From: JAZTZP01 sp045637525
GTDB lineage: Bacteria > Bacillota > Clostridia > UBA1381
Reading direction: 5' to 3'
NCBI GenBank assembly: GCA_045637525.1
Contig: JAZTZP010000158.1
Coordinates: 1-8,305 of the forward strand
DNA: 8,305 nt
The position numbers were made by a program, and so were the translations under genes. The notes beneath the pieces are model-generated. The model searched no databases. It was given only the letters and a program-made list of their open reading frames with translations, and had not been told where the DNA came from. Of this stretch, positions 1 through 5,639 are shown one piece after another (position 1 is the stretch's first letter; every line of letters starts with the position of its first letter).

Positions 1-136
1 AAACCTGTCGCATAGCGACAGATTTCACCCATGCTTTGCATGGATTTCACTCACACGAAGTGTGAATTTCACATTTTGCTGAAAGCAAAATATTTCACTA
101 TTATAGTTTAGAGGCGAACAGCCTATAAACTATAAT
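1..136. repeat. Array of five hairpins, four separated by the word ATTTCAC
   Basis: Hairpin 1 is CTGTCGC/GCGACAG (5-21, loop ATA). Hairpin 2 is CCATGC/GCATGG (29-43, loop TTT). Hairpin 3 is TCACAC/GTGTGA (51-65, loop GAA). Hairpin 4 is ATTTTGCT/AGCAAAAT (73-91, loop GAA). Each of these is perfect, has a 3-base loop, and is followed at once by ATTTCAC (22-28, 44-50, 66-72, 92-98). Hairpin 5 (100-136) is longer, with an 11-bp outer stem, a G.A mismatch and a 4-bp inner stem. Stem sequences differ completely while pairing is kept, so structure rather than sequence is repeated. On the other strand the spacer reads GTGAAAT. The array may extend left of the window. I recall similar GTGAAAT-spaced hairpins in gut Firmicutes but know no assigned function. 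The repeat unit is far too short for a CRISPR array. Confidence 0.9.
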
Positions 137-149
137 TTATATTTTTATT
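100..149 (+). terminator. Long hairpin plus T-rich tail, possible rightward terminator
   Basis: The stem ATTATAGTTTA (100-110) pairs with TAAACTATAAT (126-136). An inner AGGC/GCCT stem closes a GAACA loop. On the plus strand it is followed by an AT-rich stretch with a run of five T (142-146). It could end a transcript entering from the left and running through the hairpin array. The outer stem is AT-rich and the T tract is interrupted, so this is tentative. It could simply be the last member of the array. Confidence 0.35.
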
Positions 150-204
150 CAAACCGTATTACTCATTCAAATACCGTGCATTTCTTTCACATTTTCGCCA
201 ACAT

Positions 205-229
205 TTAAAAAGCACCCCGAAGGGTGCTT
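205..229 (-). terminator. Intrinsic terminator of the SLH-protease operon
   Basis: An 8-bp perfect stem AAGCACCC (210-217) / GGGTGCTT (222-229) encloses a 4-base loop. On the minus strand the loop reads TTCG and the stem runs into a T tract (complement of the A run ending at 211). It lies about 45 bases past the stop codon of the protease gene at 274, which is the usual position for a Rho-independent terminator. Confidence 0.88.
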
Positions 230-230
230 C

Positions 231-273
231 AATCGCTTTAAACATGAGACTGCGATTTCTGTTCAACAGTCTC
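231..273 (-). other. Possible H-type pseudoknot abutting a stop codon
   Basis: Read on the minus strand directly after the protease stop codon, stem 1 is GAGACTG (273-267) with CAGTCTC (252-246). Stem 2 is AATCG (257-253) with CGATT (235-231). The 5' arm of stem 2 lies inside the loop of stem 1 and its 3' arm lies outside, so both can form only as a pseudoknot. Connecting loops are 9 and 10 bases with no gap between the stacked stems. The downstream terminator follows after a single base. No known RNA family was recognised and chance pairing is possible. Confidence 0.3.
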
Positions 274-1209
274 TCAATTCCGCGTTTTCAAATTTTTGGG
301 AGATAATTTCGGTCCGACAAAATAATTTTCCGCATCATACGCCATGCCGGCAGCCTTCGGCAGCCATATAAATGATGTCATTCTTTGCCCAGTCAAATCA
401 TTCCAACCGATGTTTTCCGAATAAGAATAATCAAATATATCCGGTACAACTCCGGTTTCGCTTATATCCGTGCCGTTTCTTGTCAGATACTCACCGCACG
501 TCAATTTAAAAGCGCCACCGCTTTCAAGTGTGTAAAAACTCTGAATAGAAGTCTTTCCGTAAGTATTCACTCCCGACACTACTGCCACACCCGCTTCCTG
601 CAAGCCGGCAGCTAAAATTTCCGCCGCGCTTGCAGTCTGCGCTGATACTCTCACAAATATCTCATCAAAAGGACATTCTTCCAATTCGGAATAGTATATC
701 TTTTCTTCATTCTTAAATTTCGCCGTCAGCACTATCCCCTTCGGCATAATGTGATTTGCGATATTATTCATGACTGAAATATATCCTCCCGGGCACCCGG
801 TCAGATCAAGAACAAGTTCTTTTATATTTTCTTCCCGGCACCTGCTCATATATTCCGAAAACTTCTCATCAACTCCGGTGGCGAACCTGTCAATCTTTAT
901 AACAGCCACGCCTTCCGAAAAAGATGCCGAAATCATTTCATACTCATCAGGCACACGCTGTTCATGAAGCTCCTCCGCCGTATAGTACGCAGAATAATCA
1001 TCAAGACAGTCAAACACCTGTTTAAAATATATATCGTCTTCCGAGTTTATATCTATTTTCCGCAGTTCTTCAATTGTGCTCAGAAAATCCTCCGAATAAT
1101 ACTCCGTAGTTATCTTACTGATTACAAAGCCTCTGTCGGAAGCATTCACCGCCGTATGCGAAAACAGGCATACAGCTCCAATAAGACCTATTAAAATTTG
1201 TCGTCTCAT
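274..1209 (-). CDS. Exported S41-family serine protease lacking a PDZ domain
   Basis: This is a C-terminal-processing-type peptidase (MEROPS S41; tail-specific protease fold) of 311 residues, counted from the ATG at 1209. An N-terminal signal peptide (basic MRRQ, hydrophobic core, likely cleavage near VNA-SD, about residue 23) sends it outside the membrane. The family motif equivalent to LDPYSSY is seen as LDDYSAY (about residues 69-75). The catalytic block has Ser194 in TASAAEI, Lys219 in YGKTSIQ 25 residues later, and Gln223, matching the Ser/Lys/Gln spacing of CtpB. Members usually have a PDZ domain of about 90 residues between the LDPYSSY region and the core; here only about 25 residues intervene, so PDZ gating is absent. 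The start codon forms ATGA with the upstream SLH gene, implying coupling. A TTG at 1224, preceded by GAGGA, is an alternative start. The substrate is unknown; the co-transcribed SLH protein is a candidate by inference. Confidence 0.9.
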   Translation of the reverse strand: MRRQILIGLIGAVCLFSHTAVNASDRGFVISKITTEYYSEDFLSTIEELRKIDINSEDDIYFKQVFDCLDDYSAYYTAEELHEQRVPDEYEMISASFSEGVAVIKIDRFATGVDEKFSEYMSRCREENIKELVLDLTGCPGGYISVMNNIANHIMPKGIVLTAKFKNEEKIYYSELEECPFDEIFVRVSAQTASAAEILAAGLQEAGVAVVSGVNTYGKTSIQSFYTLESGGAFKLTCGEYLTRNGTDISETGVVPDIFDYSYSENIGWNDLTGQRMTSFIWLPKAAGMAYDAENYFVGPKLSPKNLKTRN

Positions 1210-4200
1210 TCTTCGATGTACCAATCGTCATCCTCGTTTTCTTCCCAGCTTTCATCCCAGCTTTCGTCCAAGGCTTCGTCCCAGTTTTCGTCCCAGCTTT
1301 CGTCCCAGTTTTCTTCCCAGTCTTCACTGTACCAGTCATCTTCGTTCTTTTCCGTAGCCGATATTTCCATATCATAAGCCTTGCCCGTTCCTCCCGGGTA
1401 ATTCAAATATATATAGTATGTTGAGCCTTCATACAACTCTGCTTCTGCATACGGATTACCTTCTGATACGATATAACCGTACTCATCTTTAACCATAACG
1501 TTAATTCCTTCGCCTGCATCAAATTTGAATACGCCCGAAACACCCGGAGCATATTTATAAGGCTTAACCTCATGCTCATACTCAAACTGTCCCGAAACCT
1601 TCACATTTCCGGAAACATCCTGAATTTCATGCGGTGCAATAATATTAATTATGAAGTTTGTATCTTCTATAAACCATTCTACCGAAATCTCATACACCTT
1701 GCCGCCTTCAAGCTCAAATGTGTCGTCTTCCGTTCTGTATTCACCGTTTATGTTAATAAACACTTCACCGCTTCCGGCATTTACAAACGTATATGTTCCG
1801 GTAGCCGGTGCAACATATGTAAAGCTCTTTGACGGATTTTTCTCCGACACACTGCCTGTCAGAGCAGAAGTTTTAGCTGTTGACGAAGTTGTGCTTCCTC
1901 CGCTTAAAAGATTGTCGTTAATAGTCAGCTTAACTTTTTTGGTTTCTGTCTTTAATTCAGGATACTCTTCCAGAGCAATAACACAATAATATTCTCCAAC
2001 ACTATCCTCACTCACGTTATCAACGCTTAAGAAGTTGTGAGTCTGTCCTGCGAGCTCAGCTCCATCCTTATACCATTGATAGATCAAGCCTTTTTCATAA
2101 TCATAAGATGTCCCCAACTCGTCATCGGAAAAAGCATTGTTTTTGCCTTTTGTTTCAAAAGTAGCACTTTCGCCTAAACGTGCTGATGCATCCTCCGGTT
2201 GCTCATCAACAGATGGTGCTTTAAATACATACGGGCAGTCGCCCCAGTCAAATTTTAAAAACGGAGAATTCTTTTCATGAACAGATACATAAAAATCCTT
2301 TATTTTTGCATTTTTCTCATCTAAAATTGTTACAGTCTTGCTAAATGGCGTAAATGATACCTTTCCGACACCAATTGTTGCCTTTGCGGTTATGTCTGCA
2401 TAAATGTAAATATCACCATCTAAACAAAGTCTGCATCTGTGAAATTCTTTAGAAGGCTCAATACCGGATGATGATACACTTATTCCCACTGTACCGCCGC
2501 CTGTAAATGCAGTATCTCCGGAAACCGATCCGGAAATCCCTGACGTTCCGACAGAACCGGATGCACCAACCGAAATAATGTTTGCTGAAGCTTTTGCACC
2601 CAATCCTACACCTGCATCACAAGATACAGATACAACCTTCAGGAGCGAAATCCCAACCTCGAATTCTACACCGGCCTCAACTTTTCCTTCCGCATCAACG
2701 CTTGCACCAATAGAATTTTCCTTTTCGTAAATAAGTGATAAGTCACTGTCCTCATAACAGAATCCCATAGTATGTTTTACACTCTGAGTTATTTCAACAG
2801 TAACCTCTCCGCTTAAAGAAACTTTCGCATACAACCCAACCGTTGCAATAAAAGGAGTTGTTCCAATCGGGATGTCCATAGAAGCCAAATGCTGTCGAAC
2901 CTCTTGTTCATCACTGATTTTACTTGCACTGCCGGCAGCTAAATAGTCAACAACATCAATTCCATTATCAATAGAATATTTTCCAAGCTTTGCTCCAACA
3001 GAGCCTGAACATTCTAACTTTACTTTCTTTGACTCACTTGTTATAACTTTAACTTCTAACTTTTTCAAACCTTTAATAGCACCATAGTCTATATCTGTGT
3101 GCAATCTTGGTGCATCCAAAGTAAATGTTCCGGAAATATTCGCATTATCACCCAAATCCATATCAATACCAAACGACAAGCTTTCTCCAACACCGGCAGA
3201 TGACTGTGCCAACAACTGTTCAGAATTGTCAGCTAAGTACATATTGTTTGCCTGTGCAGCTTTCGCCATAGCAAAAGTCTGACCTTTTTGGTTTGTCACA
3301 GTCACACCCTCTGCCAGAGCAATTGCATCCATATTCTCAAAAGTAATGGCAGTTTCCTGAGAAATATCAATCACATCAACAACTTCTTCTAATGCTATAT
3401 CCTCGTCACCGTAAATAGTTGCATTTGTTCCGGAAATATCAATAGTCTTAACTTTTATTGCAACACCGCCCGGAATTAAATCGCAACTCTCAACAATAAA
3501 AACATCGCCAACCTGAAGATTTTTGATTGTATCATCTATATTTGAAAATACATACTTATTCTCTGCTTCGTCATATGTTTCAAGCTTATTTACACCTGAC
3601 TCTCCATCAATAGAAACAACTTCATCATTGTAATCAACTATATTCTCAGAAATACGCGGAGAGTGCATTTCGTTGTATTTTTCCATTATTCTTTTTACAA
3701 TAACAGCAGCCTCGGCACGTGTCAGCGTATCCTTCGGTCTGAAAGTATTTGCTCCTGCATCACCCGTGATTATTCCGTAATTATATGCCGTTGCAACAGC
3801 TGTTTTATTTTCAATTGAAGCACTGTCAACAAACGGAGTTGTTGCCGTTTCGCTTTCTACTCCGAGTAATCTTACCGACCATACCGCAACTGTTTCTCTG
3901 TCCGCCGGGCTATCCGGATAAAAGTGATTGTTCTCTAATTCATTCAGAAAAAAAACACTTCTGTCAAGAGCTTCATAAACATAAGAATTATACCAATCAT
4001 CTTTGTTTACATCCATAAGCTCCCCGTCCACGTTCTGAAAGTCCGTCTCAGCAGTAGACACAAGCAGCTTTGTAAATTCCGCCCTTGTAACCTGTCCCTC
4101 AGGATCATAAACGCCTTCGCCCTTACCGTTAATAATACCTTTTCCGGCAAGCTCCTCAATTGTCGCCTGCGCCCAGTGGCCGCTAACGTCGTTAAACATT

Positions 4201-4283
4201 GCAGCAGCATATGTACTTATTGTTCCGAACATGGAACTTAACATCGCTACTGCAAGCGTCAGACTTAAAATTCTTTTTCTCAT
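1206..4283 (-). CDS. Large SLH-domain surface protein with Ig-like domain and Trp-acidic tail
   Basis: A 1025-residue exported protein, probably held on the cell wall by SLH domains binding secondary cell-wall polysaccharide. The signal peptide spans residues 1-27 (MRKR, hydrophobic core, cleavage near TYA-AA). Three SLH domains follow at about 29-80, 82-141 and 150-203. The first and third keep the TRAE motif (67-70, 188-191); the second has DRET instead. Residues 209-680 form an unrecognised beta-rich region, including a Gly/Ser-rich part (about 555-608) and a CRLC pair (617-620). An Ig-like domain lies at about 688-789, with core Trp737 and Cys767 in a GEYYC motif but Phe where the partner cysteine would be. 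Two related beta domains (about 803-883 and 885-977) resemble PPC-type modules. The acidic Trp tail closes the protein. A strong RBS at 4291-4297 supports the start. The protease gene downstream overlaps by ATGA. The ligand is unknown; an S-layer-associated or adhesive role is inferred. Confidence 0.93.
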   Translation of the reverse strand: MRKRILSLTLAVAMLSSMFGTISTYAAAMFNDVSGHWAQATIEELAGKGIINGKGEGVYDPEGQVTRAEFTKLLVSTAETDFQNVDGELMDVNKDDWYNSYVYEALDRSVFFLNELENNHFYPDSPADRETVAVWSVRLLGVESETATTPFVDSASIENKTAVATAYNYGIITGDAGANTFRPKDTLTRAEAAVIVKRIMEKYNEMHSPRISENIVDYNDEVVSIDGESGVNKLETYDEAENKYVFSNIDDTIKNLQVGDVFIVESCDLIPGGVAIKVKTIDISGTNATIYGDEDIALEEVVDVIDISQETAITFENMDAIALAEGVTVTNQKGQTFAMAKAAQANNMYLADNSEQLLAQSSAGVGESLSFGIDMDLGDNANISGTFTLDAPRLHTDIDYGAIKGLKKLEVKVITSESKKVKLECSGSVGAKLGKYSIDNGIDVVDYLAAGSASKISDEQEVRQHLASMDIPIGTTPFIATVGLYAKVSLSGEVTVEITQSVKHTMGFCYEDSDLSLIYEKENSIGASVDAEGKVEAGVEFEVGISLLKVVSVSCDAGVGLGAKASANIISVGASGSVGTSGISGSVSGDTAFTGGGTVGISVSSSGIEPSKEFHRCRLCLDGDIYIYADITAKATIGVGKVSFTPFSKTVTILDEKNAKIKDFYVSVHEKNSPFLKFDWGDCPYVFKAPSVDEQPEDASARLGESATFETKGKNNAFSDDELGTSYDYEKGLIYQWYKDGAELAGQTHNFLSVDNVSEDSVGEYYCVIALEEYPELKTETKKVKLTINDNLLSGGSTTSSTAKTSALTGSVSEKNPSKSFTYVAPATGTYTFVNAGSGEVFININGEYRTEDDTFELEGGKVYEISVEWFIEDTNFIINIIAPHEIQDVSGNVKVSGQFEYEHEVKPYKYAPGVSGVFKFDAGEGINVMVKDEYGYIVSEGNPYAEAELYEGSTYYIYLNYPGGTGKAYDMEISATEKNEDDWYSEDWEENWDESWDENWDEALDESWDESWEENEDDDWYIEE
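1236..1319 (-). repeat. Seven 12-bp repeats encoding an acidic tryptophan tetrapeptide tail
   Basis: Seven in-frame 12-bp units near the 3' end of the SLH gene encode seven tetrapeptides of form [W/L]-[D/E]-E-[N/S/A] (residues 989-1016). Tryptophans fall at 989, 993, 997, 1001, 1009 and 1013; Leu1005 replaces Trp in the fifth unit. Acidic W-containing sequence flanks the repeat (W984, W1021), ending WYIEE. The plus strand shows variants of TTCGTCCCAGCT. Tandem units of this size can change copy number by slippage. Confidence 0.92.
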
Positions 4284-4290
4284 AAAAAAA

Positions 4291-4297
4291 TCCTCCT
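4291..4297 (-). promoter_or_regulatory. Ribosome binding site of the SLH gene
   Basis: On the minus strand AGGAGGA sits 7 bases before the ATG at 4283. It is a near-perfect anti-16S match and fixes the start of the SLH protein. Confidence 0.92.
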
Positions 4298-4351
4298 GTT
4301 ACCCATCAAATAATTCTGATTAAAACTATATCTGATGTTATTTTTACATAT

Positions 4352-4380
4352 ATTATATATCCAAAAGAAATTTATGTCAA
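4352..4380 (-). promoter_or_regulatory. Perfect sigma-A consensus promoter of the SLH-protease operon
   Basis: On the minus strand the -35 box TTGACA (4380-4375) and the -10 box TATAAT (4357-4352) both match consensus at all six positions, separated by exactly 17 bases. The upstream side is A/T-tract rich, as in UP elements. Transcription would start near 4345, giving a leader of about 60 bases. Such a promoter predicts strong, largely constitutive expression, fitting an abundant surface protein. Confidence 0.92.
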
Positions 4381-4428
4381 TACCTTTTAAAATATTTTGA
4401 TAATTTTTTACTGTAATTCACATAATGC

Positions 4429-4468
4429 AAAAAAGTACCCGGATACGGTTTTTAGCCGCTCCGGGACT
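4429..4468 (-). terminator. Intrinsic terminator after the RsiV-like lipoprotein gene
   Basis: On the minus strand a GC-rich stem pairs 4461-4468 with 4434-4442 (CCGGG/CCCGG core plus an outer ACT/AGT pair, one bulged A). An inner CCG/CGG stem closes the loop. A run of six T (complement of 4429-4434) follows. It begins about 6 bases past the lipoprotein stop codon and isolates that gene from the SLH promoter. Confidence 0.82.
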
Positions 4469-4473
4469 GTATA

Positions 4474-5160
4474 TCATTTTAAAATCTGTGCATATTCGGG
4501 TTTTATATACCCCCTAAGCGAATCTATTGATACAGGGAACTCAACAAATCCTTTTGCATAGTATGATAAATCATATGGCTGATAAAATATTATAAGATTA
4601 CCGTCGTAAATATAAAAATCCTGTTTTTGCCTGTCGGTAATAACAGGCTTCTGCCACAAATCCGAATAAGTTTCAGAATTCTCTTCCGTCAATTCTTCCA
4701 TACGCTTGTTAAGAAAATCCACATACTCCGCATCCATAAACAAATCATCGAGCGTTATCACCTTCGACTGTCCTATGTCTATGTTCTGAGCATACCGCCA
4801 TATATTACCGTGTGCACCTCCCGTATATACGGATTTTTCAATTATAACGCTCAGGAATTTATCGTTTTTTTCCTTCACCTCACTTATTACCGAAAATTCC
4901 GCCTTTTCAGTACTGTTTATATTAACGCGGGTTTTAAAATCCTCATTCCATGCGCCTATCATTTCTGCTAAGGAAGTATTTATGCTCATTTCAAAAGCCT
5001 CATCACCCAATCCCGATACAAACGGAGTTTCCGTATAAACGGTATAATCCTCGCACTCCTCCTCATATACTATGTTTTTACATCCGCTCCCCCTTGCCAT
5101 ACAGCCGCATACAGCAATACACATAACGGCAACACCCAGCCAACACACACTTTTCCTCAT
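4474..5160 (-). CDS. Lipoprotein with RsiV-like DUF4163/DUF3298 domains
   Basis: This is a 228-residue exported lipoprotein counted from the ATG at 5160. The signal sequence MRKSVCWLGVAVMCIAVCGC ends in a lipobox-like AVCGC, with lipidation expected at Cys20; a cysteine at -2 is unusual. The mature part shows a DUF4163-like start (GDEAFEMSINTSL, about 52-64) and then DUF3298 hallmarks: YTGGAHGN (112-119), ITLDDLF (135-141) and a C-terminal block with IIFYQPYDLSYYAKGFVEFP (190-209). The same two-domain fold forms the lysozyme-sensing part of RsiV and accompanies PdaC-type peptidoglycan deacetylases. Here there is no anti-sigma segment, no deacetylase domain and no sigma factor beside it, so its role is unknown; a cell-wall-facing binding role is inferred. 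The start forms ATGA with the upstream spoIVA fragment. A second ATG at 5172, preceded by GGTGG, would add four residues. The gene ends in a clear terminator. Confidence 0.87.
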   Translation of the reverse strand: MRKSVCWLGVAVMCIAVCGCMARGSGCKNIVYEEECEDYTVYTETPFVSGLGDEAFEMSINTSLAEMIGAWNEDFKTRVNINSTEKAEFSVISEVKEKNDKFLSVIIEKSVYTGGAHGNIWRYAQNIDIGQSKVITLDDLFMDAEYVDFLNKRMEELTEENSETYSDLWQKPVITDRQKQDFYIYDGNLIIFYQPYDLSYYAKGFVEFPVSIDSLRGYIKPEYAQILK

Positions 5161-5552
5161 AAAATTATACATATGAGTCCACCGCTTCCCTCGTTTATAA
5201 TACGTTCAAGCGTGTCACGCATTTTAAGCCTTGAAGTATCGGGCATTCTCGACAGCTTGTTGTGTAGCCCCTCGTTCACAAGCTCATACAAAGATTTCCC
5301 GAAAATATTTGATTCCCATATTTTCTTAGGATCGTTTTCAAACTCCTCAAGCAAATAATGAACAAGCTCCTCGCTCTGTTTCTCCGTCCCCACAATCGGG
5401 CTTACTTCCGTCTGTATATCCGCACGCATCATATGTATGATAAGCAGCAAACCCAAAATTGTTAAAGAAATATTATAAAAACATCTTTTTTTACTTGCAT
5501 TTTTTTGTAAAGTATAGTATAATATAATCAAAGTTATCTTTGTAATATACAT
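5157..5552 (-). pseudogene. spoIVA: Truncated 3' fragment of spoIVA, spore coat morphogenetic ATPase
   Basis: SpoIVA is a protein of about 490 residues that polymerises on the forespore surface by ATP hydrolysis to found the spore coat. Residues 39-131 of this 131-residue reading frame match only its C-terminal region, including GTEKQSEELV (55-64), IWESNIFGKSL (79-88) and the terminal IINEGSGGLICIIL, compared with my recollection of the Bacillus subtilis protein. The N-terminal nucleotide-binding domain is missing. There is no room for it, because the divergent adhesin gene and its promoter begin within about 120 bases. Residues 1-38 are unrelated, hydrophobic and AT-rich, and none of the ATG codons (5552, or the pair near 5430) has a good ribosome binding site. 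A rightward promoter at 5495-5523 overlaps codons 10-20, which argues against that part being real protein. A remnant is the best reading. An expressed, membrane-tethered SpoIVA C-terminal domain cannot be excluded, since the homologous part has no internal stop. Confidence 0.78.
5495..5523 (+). promoter_or_regulatory. Candidate sigma-A promoter for the beta-helix adhesin
   Basis: A perfect -10 box TATAAT (5518-5523), overlapped by a second TATAAT at 5523-5528, lies 17 bases after TTGCAT (5495-5500), a weak -35 box with TTG kept. The leader to the ATG at 5640 would be about 110 bases. It contains a small CAAAG/CTTTG hairpin at 5529-5542. The weak -35 suggests lower or activator-aided expression compared with the SLH promoter. 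Confidence 0.55.
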
Positions 5553-5625
5553 TTTATGGAAGAAATTTTAAAGAAAAAAGTATTTTACAGAGGTGATAAA
5601 GTAAAAACGTAAAAAACAATCAGAA

Positions 5626-5631
5626 AAGGAG
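5626..5631 (+). promoter_or_regulatory. Ribosome binding site of the adhesin gene
   Basis: AAGGAG lies 8 bases before the ATG at 5640. This fixes the start and fits the signal peptide that follows. Confidence 0.88.
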
Positions 5632-5639
5632 TTTTTTAA

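Noticed and set aside
1..98. CRISPR array from the regularly spaced ATTTCAC words
   Set aside because: The repeat is only 7 bases, and the intervening sequences are perfect palindromes of 15-19 bases, not spacers. No cas genes are present.
1115..1375. An 86-residue Lys/Thr/Gly-rich repetitive frame on the minus strand
   Set aside because: It is the shifted frame of the 12-bp repeat that encodes the acidic Trp tail, and it crosses the gene junction. No ribosome binding site or other support.
1651..1989. A 112-residue plus-strand frame opposite the SLH gene
   Set aside because: It is antisense to the Ig-like and beta domains, has no promoter or ribosome site, and shows no family motif.
3785..4018. 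A 77-residue plus-strand frame opposite the SLH repeats
   Set aside because: Antisense shadow of the SLH-domain coding region with no initiation signals.
5589..5596. AGAGGTGA as the ribosome site of an earlier adhesin start
   Set aside because: No ATG, GTG or TTG follows at a usable distance in the adhesin frame. AAGGAG at 5626 is correctly placed before the ATG at 5640.
5553..5639. Promoter for the spoIVA fragment and lipoprotein on the minus strand
   Set aside because: I looked for TTGACA/TATAAT-like pairs with 16-18 base spacing reading leftward and found none convincing, so how the lipoprotein is transcribed remains unexplained.
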